A DNA stretch of 64,000 nt from Nematopogon swammerdamellus (lineage: Eukaryota > Arthropoda > Insecta > Lepidoptera > Adelidae): assembly GCA_946902875.1 (NCBI GenBank), contig OX336359.1, forward strand, positions 3,410,001-3,474,000. The letters run 5' to 3'. Positions 1 through 10,386 of the stretch are shown one piece after another. The translations under genes and the position numbers were made by a program. The notes below the pieces were generated by a model. That model was given only the letters and a program-made list of their open reading frames with translations. It was not told where the DNA came from and did not search any database. How positions within the stretch are numbered: the first letter of the stretch is position 1; each line of letters begins with the position of its first letter.

Positions 1-149
1 TGATACTAAAACTAAATTGACGATTTTTTTAAATATTTTCTTTATGTATGCGTGTTCCTTCATACATAACTCTTAAATCGGAATTCGATTAAACTTAGTA
101 CCTACAAGCACATTTAACTAATACGTGACACAGGATAGGCTAAATACAA

Positions 150-429
150 TTGACCGCTCGACCGTTGGAGGCTGACCGTGGTACGGAGTCCACGTAAAAC
201 TGTCCCTTCCCTTCCTGCCTTAGTCGGTGGTAGGGTTCAACCCGCACCGGTCGGTACCACCGCACTGAATGAAACGTCGGTCGAAACGGCTATGTAAATA
301 GTTTGTGTTTTCCGTCCAGTTCAGTGTAGCCGGCACGATCGAAGGGAAGCACCCGGTGTTATGGGCTCACATCTCACTACGGATGTTGTAGGTGATGTAG
401 CCAACCGTGTCAGTTTCCATAAAAAAAAA
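150..429 (+). repeat. composite SINE (family A), 5'-truncated
   Basis: Starts inside the 5S-like block (TGACCGCTCGACCGTTGGAG) and continues through the B-box-like and 3' body to an A9 tail. The stretch 1-149 before it shows nothing recognisable. Confidence 0.78.
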
Positions 430-1774
430 TGTTCTGGTTACGCTATGATGATGTGGCTCTCATGCAAACCAAATGGTTCCGCGCTCCGAAATAAAGGTAG
501 GTACGGTAGCGGGCTCACTTACTATCTTCTTTTTAAATATGAATTTTACGCGAGCGAAGCCGCCGGCAAAATATTATAGTTATTAATTTAGGCCAGGTAT
601 GCAAGCACTGAATGAAAGTAATGGCGCTTTGTTTTATAGCTTAGGAATGATAGTCATTTCCAAAGAGTTTGTATTACGTCGCTGTACAAACTCTTTGGTC
701 ATTTCATACTGCACTGGGTGTAGCGGCTAAATTTATCTGGCGGCAAGTTATGCTGCATATTATCTATCACAAAGGTGTCTACACCGAGGTACAGTTTCCG
801 GCAGAAAATAATGCTTGTCGAGCTTTAGAAAGAGACAATCCGGTTGTAGACAGTAATAATATATAAGTCGATGGTTGTAGAGCGTCGAGTCGTCCCTGTT
901 GCACAGAGTGTTGGCGTTCTATTCTGTCTCTGTCCCTAATTTTGACCACATACTTTCATTGACATACCTATTGAATTATTTGTATGGCATGTGTTATACC
1001 GTTGGAAAGGGCATAAACTATCGAACTTTTTAAAAGAAAATGAAGCTATCAATTGCGGTAAATTTTTTTTATTAATTGAGAAATTAAGATTCTGTCATAT
1101 TTTGACTCGTTCTCGGGACTTTGGGAGGTCATAAATAAGACCTTTTCAAGGTATTAACTTCATCAAATAAAATTCTTTCTAGAACAAGGATATGTACGAG
1201 TACATCGTAAAATTCTATGAATTTTATTTCGTACTGATACAAATATAAACAAAAAAGGTACCTACAAGGGTTTAAAGCTGGGATATTGGTAATTTTCGAA
1301 AATAAAGAAAATAAATCGTATCTCGATACCACGTGACATGTGACAAAAGGTATCATGGGTCAAAACGTTGCAAATGACCCCACTTACCTACAAAAAAATT
1401 TTGTCGGTCGATGTGCCGAACACCGTGTGATGGATGATTGATGATTTTATGCTTATGAAGAAAATACTATAGAATTTTTACGATTTTTCTTTAAATAAAC
1501 TTATTCAGAGGTGAAAAAAAATATAATTTCTATATAACTACTTCCTGAAAAAACATCTCATCTCACATTAACACTCTTTATCACTTCACAATGCAATTTT
1601 AATTCTATTTCTGCTTGCTCAAGCGCGGCGAGTGTGGCAAGGTTCTATCTGACGAATGTGTTGACATTATTGGGAGTTGGGTGGGAAGTAGCGGAAGTAG
1701 CGACGTGGCAATGACGTCTACGCTGGCCGATAAACAGAAGCGGTATGTATGATAAATTCGAGCCAATTTAACAA
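430..1774. other. non-coding AT-rich stretch
   Basis: No convincing exon. A hairpin pair CCAAAGAGTTTG / CAAACTCTTTGG lies at about 659-700 and recurs at 61658-61682. The remainder is low-complexity AT-rich DNA. Confidence 0.5.
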
Positions 1775-1858
1775 GTCAGGATGGCCGAGCGGTCTAAGGC
1801 GCTGCGTTCAGGTCGCAGTCCACTTCTGTGGGCGTGGGTTCGAATCCCACTTCTGACA
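1775..1858 (+). tRNA. tRNA-Leu (anticodon CAG)
   Basis: An 84-nt tRNA with all arms visible. The acceptor strands GTCAGGA (1775-1781) and TTCTGAC (1851-1857) pair with one G-T wobble and are followed by discriminator A. The anticodon stem CTGCG/CGCAG (1802-1806/1814-1818) closes a 7-nt loop with anticodon CAG at 1809-1811, which reads CUG. The long variable arm is typical of class II leucine tRNAs, and the T-loop carries GGTTCGAATCC (box B). No intron. A stretch of T follows at about 1864, as expected for a Pol III terminator. It looks functional and stands alone, about 2.3 kb upstream of PGLS. Confidence 0.95.
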
Positions 1859-2035
1859 AAGACTTTTTTTCGCATTATTTATGAAGAAATATACCTACTA
1901 ATTACGGTTTAGTTATAGTAGTTAATGTTACATACTTAATATTATTTTTGTCATTCTGAAAATATGTCATAATATTTTCTCAATAATTTATTCAAGTTTT
2001 CTCCACCTTATCCGCCTTACCTAAATCCATGCAGG

Positions 2036-2410
2036 TACCGTGTGGAGTCGATAATTAAGAAGCCCCACTGCATATCTCCCCATGCATCTCGTAAAAGGCG
2101 ACTAAGGGATAAGGATAACATGCTATTTTTGTGTTGTCATCTTATGTTGTGTTTTTGTATGGGCAGAATTGTCTGAAATAAAGAAGTTATAATTATATTA
2201 TATTATTATTATAAGAGCAAGAGGTTAGCCACCTTTCACCTTAGCACGGTCCTTCCACCGAGTCATTAACAAGGTACATATTCGTGCCTTACTTGCTGCT
2301 TGATACTTGCTTATTCTAATACTTTATTAGATGTGGTGGTCGGTGTTGTGGTGTAATTTACAAGAGTACTTGCAGCACAACACCGACTACTCTGCTTGTC
2401 GGACAACAAA
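2036..2410 (+). repeat. interspersed repeat family D
   Basis: Contains AGCCCCACTGCAT...CTCCCC, CGTAAAAGGCGACTAAGGGA, CGGTCCTTCCACCGA and a block GCAGCACAACACCGACTACT. The same blocks recur in order at 35480-35650 and 38403-38640, and partially at 4955-5050, 10090-10180, 19782-19880, 32690-32775 (reverse) and 36385-36430, often directly next to family-A SINEs. Confidence 0.65.
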
Positions 2411-2412
2411 GT

Positions 2413-2706
2413 GTATGTGTCGCAGTATTATCATAAGATTAGTAAAATTATAATTTTACTAGTAAAATCATAATACGTCGTATTATTGTGAGTCAAAGCA
2501 AAAATTCACAATCTTACTGGTTAAAGTTAGCATTATTATAATTTTACTAGACACCTTAGAAATATTGTAAAATTCTATGATTTCTTACAATTAACCAGTA
2601 AGATTGTGAATTTTTGCTTTGACTCACAATATTATGAAGGATTATGATTTTACTAGTAAAATTATAATTTTAATAATCTTGTTAATAATACTGCGACATA
2701 TGTATC
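2413..2706. mobile_element. fold-back MITE with about 115-bp arms
   Basis: The left arm (GTCGCAGTATTATCA, AATTATAATTTTACTAG, GAGTCAAAGCAAAAATTCAC) is mirrored by the right arm ending AATACTGCGACATATG near 2703. The centre (about 2535-2585) is unique. AT-rich, non-coding. Confidence 0.8.
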
Positions 2707-3608
2707 ATCTTTACCTATGACGTTCGGATAATACTTAATTACGGGATAACAAAACATTTCGCATAAAAAAATTGGTTGTCTGTAAAGTTGGTTTACGGAC
2801 GATAGTTTTACGTGATGATGTCATAAAGTAAATCAGTTACGGCGGATATTTACCATGTAAAATTAATTTAAGTACATGATAAAGATGTGATAATAACTAA
2901 TAAAAAATATGAGAAAATAACGACTATTAATTTTTGTTTAATTTATATTTTAAAAACCTACATAACGCCATCTACATGTTCAACGTTGCAACAATTACCT
3001 AACTGCTAAATCAAGTATACCGCTGGCTGAAGTATTTAATTTAATATTGACGCTAGATGTGGACGCTAGATGTCGCTCCATGAAATTCACATATCTACTT
3101 TTGAGAAAATTTGCAGCGATAAGAACACGGTCTATAGCCCGCGTGGATAACACGTCTGGTCAGTGATGGTGGCAGGGACCGCGGGTTCGAGGCTCGCAAA
3201 AGACGGAGAAATATATTTTGTATTTCCTACTATTGTATATGCCTCTCTATCGCGCTCTCGCTTGCACACACAGGTTTAAATGGAACGTTACACTTCTTCG
3301 TGCGTGCAGCCGGTGTTCATCAATTTATAAGACGTGACATCATCACGTCAAAATAATGTGTACCGAATAGTATGTTGGCTGGCTGCCAGATTAGATTCGT
3401 AGTTCGTAGTTTATATTCTTTGATTAGAATCTTATCGCTTTACATAATTTTAGGGTTAATTTTTTTCGGTTAAATTTGTATGTACTTATGTAATGGTTAT
3501 TCAACCCAAAGTTTTATTTAGGCACATTATTTCTACAACATTATTATAACATCAATTCAACGCAGTGCTGGCTGACACAGGCTGTGTGTGCGGTGTAAAT
3601 TGCAATGC
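2707..3608. other. intergenic stretch with a tRNA-like relic
   Basis: Mostly AT-rich. At about 3134-3205 there is an A-box-like TAGCCCGCGTGG and a B-box-like GGGTTCGAGGCTC at tRNA-like spacing, but no acceptor stem, so a degenerate SINE or tRNA relic is likelier than a gene. Confidence 0.35.
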
Positions 3609-3702
3609 ACTGACGTGGCACCAAGTTCACCCGGTATTATGGGCTGACATCACGGATGTTGTAGGTGAGGTAGCCAACCGTATCAGTTTCCATAAAAAAA
3701 AA
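3609..3702 (+). repeat. composite SINE (family A), 3' end only
   Basis: Has ACTGACGTGGCACCAAGTTC, GGGCTGACATCACGGATG and GTTTCCATAAAAAAAA, the terminal 95 bp of the family. The promoter region of PGLS (3703-4191) follows with no recognisable motif. Confidence 0.75.
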
Positions 3703-4191
3703 TGCACATTAGCGTTGCATGCAATACCGTCAGGATAGAATATGTCATTGTCATCTCATCTGTTCTTTGGCTGTATGGTCAAATGATCTTTGCCTGCCTA
3801 TTTATGGCGAAAACAATAACAACAACACAACATCTCATCTGTCAGTGTCATGTTGCTGTCATACCAAGGTCAAGGCAGTGTATTTTTCGAAAGTTTTTAG
3901 ATATAAGTTACTCTATGGTTTTTAGTTTACAAAAATACTCCAATTAGAGTAGTTTATCAAATTAACCCCTTCTCAAAGAGGATATAACCCCGTTCTGTTA
4001 TCACTTATCAAGTTATCATCCACGCATATATCAACCGGGCGGGCGGCGATGACCGGCCGGTTCATTACATTGCGTACATGGCACATGCGTGACACCAACT
4101 CGATAACGAATTTAAAAATTACGTCCTTCAAACTGCATTATCATATTTTATCACCTTGTCTTGTAGAGAGCGCTCGTTTTATTATTAAAAA

Positions 4192-4309
4192 ATGGAAGTA
4201 ATTCAAGTGCCAAACGAGTCCGAATTAATAAAACGGCTTTGCGAACTTGTGGAACGCATAGCGAGCGAAGCGGTCGCTGACCACGGCACTTTCTATGTGG
4301 GATTTTCGG
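4192..4309 (+). CDS. PGLS: PGLS exon 1
   Basis: 118 nt: 39 codons plus one base. Starts MEVIQVPNESEL and ends GTFYVGFS plus G. Donor GTAAGC at 4310. The split Gly codon is completed by exon 2. Confidence 0.92.
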
Positions 4310-7300
4310 GTAAGCTTTTCACCTGTAAAATGTAAAAACCGGCCAAGTGCGAGTCGGACCCGCGCACCGAGGGTTCCGTACCACAACGTAATTGGCCGGT
4401 TTTTATTGTTGTTTTACTTTAGAGTTTTCACTATAATCACACCGAGTTTGACTCCTGTATGTATTACCGTTTTTACGATAGAGAAAAAAAAATCATTTCT
4501 TGTGTGGGAATTTTTTACTTTTTTTTTTAAGGCGTGACTTTGAAGCTTGCCAGCAAATTGCTAGTTGCGTAGGCCGAGTTAAAAGATTAATTTTAGTGAA
4601 ATATTTTTTTTGCCCAACACGCACCATGATTTTTTTCAGGGAAAATTTACGTGCTTTCCTACACCTGCTGCTTCGCCGTTCGGAACCAGTGTATATCTGT
4701 AGGTCCCATCCCTTGCCCCTTACTAGGTGGTACGCTCAAATTGTAGCCGACTGGGTTGGTACCGCCGTACTGGATGTAAGATGGCCGTACAGCAGCCACA
4801 GCTGTGTTCTCCTATAGTCCGGTATAGCCAACAATCCAGAGGGAAGTCTCCGGTATGGCACCTACCTTCTCGAAGGTGATATTGGCTGGTCGGAGTATGT
4901 GCTCTGGCCCTCTGACTCAGACACCCATATCAGATTAAATAAACAACATTTTGCTGAACATGGTGGCCGGTGTTGTGCTACAGAGTTCCTGCAGCACGAC
5001 ACAAATTACTCTGCTTACTCCAATTTGTCAGAATACAGCATGGCGGTGTAGCACACGTATATCCTAAAGTGTACACGTATGTCTCAAAAACGCCAGGGAT
5101 ATGACTTCCTTCTTATATTACTAGGTGGTAGGGTTTCACCCGCCCGGGTTGGTACCACCGCACTGAATGAAAGGTCGGTCGAAACGGCTATGTAAATAGT
5201 ATGTGTTTTCTGTCCAGTTCAGTGTAGCCGGCACGACCGAAGGGAAGCACTGACGTGGCACCAAGTTCACCCGGTGTTATGGGCTGACATCACGGATGTT
5301 GTAGGTTATGTGACCAACTGTGTCAGTTTCCATGAAAAAAAAACTTATGTCCCGCAGGTGCATCCCTGGTGAAGTTTCTCGCGACCGGTCTCCCACACAT
5401 CAAGTCTGACTGGTCTCGCTGGGTCGTGGCGTTGTGCGACGAACGCGTCGTGCCCGAGGACTCGGATGACTCAACGCTCGGCGCGTACAGACGCGAGCTC
5501 CTACCGAACGTACCGCTGGTGGAGGAGCAGTTCCTGGCTATCGAGCAGGGAGTTTCATGTCAGTATCACCCGTTTATTACTTCACCCCAATCCAGTTTTT
5601 TTTTTTATAGAAACTGACAAGGTAGTCTACATCACCTAGAACATCCGTGATGTCAGCCCATAACACCGGGTGAACTAGGTGCCATGTCAGTGCTTCCCTT
5701 CAGTCGTGCCGGCTACACTGAACTGGACGGAAAACACAAACTATTTACATAGCCGTTTCGACCGACGTTTCATTCAGTGGGTACCAACCCGGGCGGGTTG
5801 AACCCTACCACCTAGTAAGGTAAGAAGGGAAGGGACCTACAGTTTTACGTGGTATCCGAACCACGGTCAGCCTCCAACGATCGAGCGGTTCACCCATCCA
5901 AGTACTGACCGCACCCAGCGTTGCTTAACAATCAATAGCGACAGTCGACTGTTTGCACCACTGAGATATCGAGGCTGACAGTTGCCTCAAGCCTGCCGAA
6001 CATGAATCCATCAATCCAGCCCAGCTCATTTCAGAAGTTATGAAGGCAGCCGATGTCCTTGCAGCCCTCTTGGGGTGTCCTCGCGTTTTTGAGGATGTTC
6101 GCCTGCCCTTGCCACCCCTTTGCATTTTAGTAAGACATGTGATATTATTTCTTCAGCCCCCCTGGAAACCCCTGCACAGAGGACTACCTGTTTTACCTAT
6201 CTTCTATGTATATAAAATAAGACCCTATTCATTCACTGACTCGCCAATGCCCCGCCCAAACCGCTGGAACCATAAGTCGAAATTTAATGTACATGTGTAC
6301 ACAATGGCGGATCCAGCCTGATACTTTGGGGAGGGCTCAAGCTCAAAAAATACACTGGGCATCAGCCCCCTAGCCCCCATATCTCTTAAGCCTGATGGTG
6401 ATGACATATAAACTTGGTTTATATCTGTAATATTACTCACATGAATACCTAGAATTTAATTTCAAATTCAACAAATCAGGTAAAATCGGTTTTCACCAAA
6501 TTTCCAATAGCTTTGAGCCGATGCAATATATCGACTTGGTTTTTCATTACAATGATTGTGCTTCTCCATACAAAATCGTCTTTCGGCATTTATGTTTTCT
6601 AGCCCCATAAACCTTATCCGATTTTTACAAATTTGTTTTCTTGTTTTAAGGACAGTCTATTCTACGTTGACCTGATGTCATGAATCTAAGATGTGATGCC
6701 TAAGCACAGGTTACAGAAATTAATGCAAATTCCCCCTTTCAGGCGAAGAGGCAGCGTCAGATTATGGCAAAAAACTCCGCAACACCTTCAAAACCAACAC
6801 GGACAACTACAGATTCGACCTGCTGCTCCTCGGGATGGGTCCGGACGGGCACACGTGCTCCTTGTTCCCGGGGCACCCTCTACTCGAGGAGAAGCGTCTG
6901 TCCGTCGCTTCGATTGTGGACTCGCCCAAACCGCCGCCCGAGAGAGTCACACTAACGTACACGGCGATAAATCGAGCTAGGAATTGTGCGTTCGCACTGA
7001 GCGGGACGGGCAAGGCTGATGTTGTCAAGGTAATTTTGATTATATTATATTATTATTAACCACTCAAGCATCGTATAACGCCTACCACGTCACGCGAGCC
7101 GAGGGGCGTCACTATTGCTTGCAATATTGAATCATATCGAGAAGGACAAATCTTCACCTTCACCCTTATTTGTGTAATTACTTGTGTTATTATTTTTCTC
7201 CTGTTGTTAGTTTTTTAATGTCTTTAATAATTTGATTATTTTAATTTATTTTTTTTTTCTTTAGGGTTATTATTTTTTTTTTGTTGTACTAGATTGGGTG

Positions 7301-8647
7301 TATATACTGTAATAATTTCTGGGTTGAGGCAAGTGTTCACCTATTTTTAAAGTATAATTGAACCTTGTCCTCATATTATAAGAGTGCATATTTCAATGCC
7401 AAAGTTGCTGTTCCAGCATATGGAACGTGATGCCTGACGTACTATTTGCGCCGTTCCATATGCTGGCACACCGACGCTCCATTGGTTAATAGGCTAACAG
7501 CTATTAACTGATGCGCCTATAACCAGTGCTCGAATTGAACTGGAACGCACCGGAACGCCGCACTATGGAAAATGGTAGAACAAGCCCAGATTAAAAATTA
7601 TTTTTACAAAAACCCTAAATGACTTGATTATTTTTAGTCCATTTTTGTAAAAATAAAAAAAAAATTTAAAAGTTTTCAGTTTCACATACACAATCACCCT
7701 TATCAGTATACCATACCTTACTGTGGACATCCTGTTTATTGCATAAGCATGTCGCATGTTTGTTTGTTCACAGGCCATCTGTGTGTGACCTATTTATCAG
7801 TTTTGTTTACTGATATTTTTTTTATAAAAACCAAGTTTGCATAAAACTCAAACTACTCAAGAGATACATTACAAAGTTTTGTGACAATAAATGTCCAGCG
7901 AAATAACGGAGTCGTCCAAGATGGAGGGCAAACTCACCAAGCCAGAATCACAAAACACACCTGCTGATAGTTGAAAGACTGTAGATGATTTAGTAGTATT
8001 TATTCAGACAAAGTATGACTTTAATGCCAGGTCATTCAGTCAGGCTGGTTTTATAAATTATAAGTGTTACATTCATTTTTATGTTTCCGGATTAACAGTA
8101 GGTTTAGGTTTAAAGAATTACATAAGTCGACGTTTCGCCCGCAACGTCACGGGCTTCTTCAGGAGCTGCGGGAGTTCCTGGAGCCGACGTCTGGTGTCCG
8201 TTGTACCAGACGTCAAACTTTTTTCAAACGTCAAAGAGTTTGACGTCTGGTACAAGGGACACCAGACGTCGGCTCCAGGAACTCCCGCAGCTCCTGAAGA
8301 AGCCCGTGAAGTAGCGGGCGAATCGTCGACTTATGTAAATCTTTAAACCTACTGTTAATCCGGAAACTTAAAAATTAATGTAATTATTAACAGAGTAAAC
8401 TTAAAAACATTTATAAGTTTTGGTCTGGATTGCAGATCGTTCTGCCGTTCCAAAGATCCTATGTTATGCCTGCCATGGAAACTTAGTGCAGGTTGGTAAT
8501 TTCTTACTTCGAAAATATTATCAGAACTTTTTTTTCTATTCTCAGCGCATCCTGAAAGACGGCGAGGACTTCCCGGCCGGCAGAGTGAAGCCAACCGAAG
8601 GAAATCTTTATTGGATATTGGACCAAGGCGCGGCTTCCTTATTGTGA
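4192..8647 (+). CDS. PGLS: 6-phosphogluconolactonase, complete four-exon gene (235 aa)
   Basis: Cytosolic enzyme that hydrolyses 6-phosphoglucono-delta-lactone to 6-phosphogluconate, the second step of the oxidative pentose phosphate pathway. Join 4192-4309, 5358-5558, 6743-7029, 8546-8647 (708 nt including TGA). All introns are GT/AG and phases agree (1, 1, 0). Recognisable family blocks in order are: GFSGASLVKF (residues about 37-46, substrate loop of the NagB/RpiA-like fold), CDERVVP, the signature GMGPDGHTCSLFPGHPLL, and DSPKPPPERVTLT, with a C-terminal LYWILDQGAASLL. The length is that of the stand-alone eukaryotic enzyme. The ATG at 4192 is the first in frame before the conserved blocks. 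The introns carry SINEs, fold-back elements and an HSBP1-like remnant. The gene converges with lingerer. Identification is from the conserved blocks alone. Confidence 0.95.
4333..4409. mobile_element. short TIR element in PGLS intron 1
   Basis: About 77 bp bounded by inverted AAAAACCGGCCAA and TTGGCCGGTTTTTA. The inner part (AAGTGCGAGTCGG, GAGGGTTCCGTA) is a very common lepidopteran repeat core; a relative begins near 12868. It lies 24 bp after the exon 1 donor. Confidence 0.6.
4664..4940 (+). repeat. SINE family B copy
   Basis: Holds the family-B blocks in order: GGTCCCATCCCTTGCCCC, ACTAGGTGGTA, a GTAGCCGAC block, TACTGGATGTAAGATGGCC, and an end resembling GACTCAG...ACCCAT...GGATTA before A-rich sequence. 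Related copies: 22893-23197 (+), 34370-34835 (-, interrupted), 38141-38398 (-), 48865-49100 (-). Confidence 0.65.
5106..5343 (+). repeat. composite tRNA/5S SINE (family A), 5'-truncated, upstream of PGLS exon 2
   Basis: Contains only the 3' body of the family (ACTAGGTGGTAGGGTTTCAC, GAAACGGCTATGTAAATAG, GTTATGGGCTGACATC) and ends in an A-rich tail 14 nt before the exon 2 acceptor. Confidence 0.8.
5358..5558 (+). CDS. PGLS: PGLS exon 2
   Basis: 201 nt, phase 1 at both ends, encoding GASLVKFLATG through FLAIEQGVS and holding the CDERVVP motif. The acceptor CCCGCAG ends at 5357, only 14 nt after the A-rich tail of an upstream SINE, so it has almost no polypyrimidine tract. Donor GTCAGT at 5559. 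A second SINE in opposite orientation starts about 40 nt downstream. Skipping this exon would keep the frame. Confidence 0.92.
5601..5979 (-). repeat. composite tRNA/5S SINE (family A), full-length, downstream of PGLS exon 2
   Basis: On the - strand it starts GTCAGCCTCGATATCTCAG (A-box-like) and runs through a 5S-like block (GTTAAGCAACG, GTCAGTACTTGGATGGG). The B-box-like GGTTCGGATACC, the common 3' body and a terminal A tail (T run at about 5598-5610) follow. Inverted relative to the copy at 5106-5343. Confidence 0.82.
6743..7029 (+). CDS. PGLS: PGLS exon 3
   Basis: 287 nt, entering at phase 1 (split Cys codon) and leaving at phase 0. Encodes EEAASDYGKKLR, the signature GMGPDGHTCSLFPGHPLL and DSPKPPPERVTLT. 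The acceptor is a good CCCCCTTTCAG and the donor is GTAATT at 7030. Confidence 0.94.
7060..7510. repeat. interspersed repeat with inverted ATATGGAAC motifs, PGLS intron 3
   Basis: The segments GAGGGGCGTCACTATTGC and TTGAACCTTGTCCTCAT, and the hairpin pair GTTCCAGCATATGGAACG / GTTCCATATGCTGG, recur in reverse order at about 30475-30665. Weaker relatives lie near 37530-37600 and 43290-43400. Family unknown; no coding capacity seen. Confidence 0.5.
7891..8060 (+). pseudogene. possible HSBP1-like retro-remnant in PGLS intron 3
   Basis: An ATG at 7891 opens MSSEITESSKMEGKLTK, followed by SQNTPADS, a TGA (7972-7974), then in the same frame KTVDDLVVFIQTK and shortly after SFSQAGF. The order K-T-V-x-D-L-x-x-x-[IV]-Q-T followed by x-QAG resembles heat shock factor binding protein 1 with its central coiled coil missing. 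If right, this is an internally deleted processed copy with an in-frame stop. No TSD was identified, and the match is short. Confidence 0.35.
8082..8369. mobile_element. large fold-back (palindromic) element in PGLS intron 3
   Basis: Two long arms meet near 8220-8240. The left outer part TTCCGGATTAACAGTAGG (about 8087) is the complement of CCTACTGTTAATCCGGAA (about 8350). The inner parts (CGTCGACTTATG, GGGCTTCTTCAGGAGCTGC, GACGTCTGGT) are also mirrored with few mismatches. No coding potential; best read as a non-autonomous fold-back MITE. It is transcribed within the PGLS intron. Confidence 0.8.
8546..8647 (+). CDS. PGLS: PGLS exon 4 (terminal)
   Basis: 33 codons plus TGA at 8645-8647, from RILKDGEDFPAG to DQGAASLL. 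The acceptor TTTTTCTATTCTCAG has a strong pyrimidine tract. The terminal block matches the usual PGLS C-terminus (W-x-L-D-x-x-A-A-x-L-L). Confidence 0.93.
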   Translation, partial: RILKDGEDFPAGRVKPTEGNLYWILDQGAASLL

Positions 8648-8663
8648 TCAAGCACAAGTTTAA

Positions 8664-9086
8664 GCAGGTTTATCTGTCAGACTTGTGTATGTTTGCACAG
8701 GTTTAGGCAGGTATATCTGTCAGACTTGTGTATGTTTGCACAAGTTTAGGCAGGTGTATCTGTCAGACTTGTGTATGTTTGCATAAGTTGAGGCAAGTGT
8801 ATATGTTAGACTTGTGTATGTTTGCATAAGTTTACGCAGGTGTTTCTGTCAGACTTGTGTATGTTTGCACAAGTTTAGGCAGGTCTATCTGTCAGACTTG
8901 TGTATGTTTGCACAAGTTGAGGCAAGTGTATCTGTTAGACTTGTGTATGTTTGCATAAGTTTAGGCAGGTGTATCTGTCAGACTTGTGTATGTTTGCACA
9001 AGTTGAGGCAGGTGTATCTGTTAGACTTGTGTATGTTTGCATAAGTTTAGGCAGGTGTATCTGTCAGACTTGTGTATGTGTATACC
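8664..9086 (+). repeat. 43-bp minisatellite, ten units, right after PGLS stop
   Basis: Units start GCAGGTGTATCTGTCAGACT and recur exactly every 43 bp (8664, 8707, 8750 and so on to 9051). Unit variants alternate CAAGTTTAG / TAAGTTGAG endings, suggesting a two-unit higher order. It begins 17 bp after the TGA and precedes the first AATAAA (9231), so it is probably in the 3'UTR. Confidence 0.9.
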
Positions 9087-9230
9087 AAGTCTGTGTAGAG
9101 GAATCGTCTTTGATCAGAGCTCAAGCTGTAGCTTCTTTGACAATTTTATTACCGCCACAAATTGACCAATTTTTCACAAGACTGAAAAAAGGAGATGTCT
9201 CTAGCTTAACCTAGGATTTAAAACTCAAAT

Positions 9231-9236
9231 AATAAA
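9231..9236 (+). terminator. PGLS: candidate PGLS poly(A) signal
   Basis: The first AATAAA on the + strand after the PGLS stop codon, 584 bp downstream and beyond the minisatellite. Position alone supports it. Confidence 0.4.
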
Positions 9237-9482
9237 TGTTTTGCCTAGTAAAGTAAGTTGGTCCGTACGTCGGTCGCCTAAAGGAAATGTCCAGTTAGAT
9301 AACTTAAAATTTGGAAAGTTCCCAAAACACGATGGTTGGAAGAAATTATACTGAATACTTTGTGTATTGCCATAAGAATTACAAATAATACCCCCAAAAA
9401 CACTAGGGACATACGAAAGTTTAAGCATGGGATTTTAAACCCAAATGGGGTTAATGATCTCACTCCATTTAATATCAGGGGT

Positions 9483-9630
9483 CTACCGGCGTTGACTCAC
9501 TCGCTAACTGGCACAAATACTCGCATATTTCAACCAATAGCTCGGCCGGATGCCTCAGCCAACACCTTCTGAATGGTTGAGTGAGATCGTTTCTCATACT
9601 CACATCGGCGAGTGAGTAACGCCGGTACAG
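9483..9630. mobile_element. inverted-repeat element between PGLS and lingerer
   Basis: TACCGGCGTTGACTCACTCG at 9483 mirrors GCGAGTGAGTAACGCCGGTA near 9610 with one bulged base; about 105 bp lie between. Likely a short MITE. Confidence 0.5.
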
Positions 9631-10181
9631 GGGCAGAACACAGCAGAACTTGCTGCTTATTGTAACTAAGCCGCCGAATGCGGTAGGAACTGAAGAAACA
9701 TTCATGGCGGCGCAAGTACAACATTCGAAATTACAGATGGCACAAGAAATGTTAAAATGGGAAAATAAAAATATGGGTAGGGTATTATAAATAATTATAT
9801 AGAGGTGGGGTAATTTTAAGTGTTTAATATTACATTCCAAGGCCGACTTGCTTGTGTGAGGCTTCTTGGAATTGAGTTAAGTCAAAAGGGTCCAATGGAT
9901 GTCCCAAGGATATCGATAGAACTTGATTCTATGAAGCTATTTGCGAGCAGATCTGATTATGTACAAATATACAAATGATATAATTTACTTTATTGTTTCT
10001 TTTATCTCCCCAGTCAGAGCAGAACTCTGAAGACCCTGAATATAGAGATGTTGATTTAGGACACAGATACAAACATAATTATATTTATCGTATCGTGCGG
10101 GGCCGGTACTTAAAAAGAATAGCCCCACTGCAACTCTCCCCGTTGCATGTCGTAAAAGTTGACTAAGGGATAAAGAAATTC

Positions 10182-10386
10182 GTCAGCCTCGGTAGCTCGG
10201 TAGGTCAGTACTTGGATGGGTGACCGCTCGACGGTTGGAGGCTGACCGTGGTTCAGATTCCACGTTAAACTGTTAACTGTAGGTGCTGTTGTGTAGGCCC
10301 GCACTGAACGAAACGGCTATGTAAATAGTTCGTGTTTTCCGTCCAGTTCAGTGTAGCCGGCAAGACCGAAGGGAAGCACTGTCACT
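10182..10386 (+). repeat. composite SINE (family A), internally deleted
   Basis: GTCAGCCTCGGTAGCTC joins directly to GGTCAGTACTTGGATGGG, so the linker before the 5S-like block is missing. The 3' body stops before the tail. A family-D block lies immediately upstream (10090-10180). Confidence 0.75.

Noticed and set aside
669..866. 65-aa + strand frame near the left end
   Set aside because: Overlaps a hairpin pair shared with 61658 and shows no homology.
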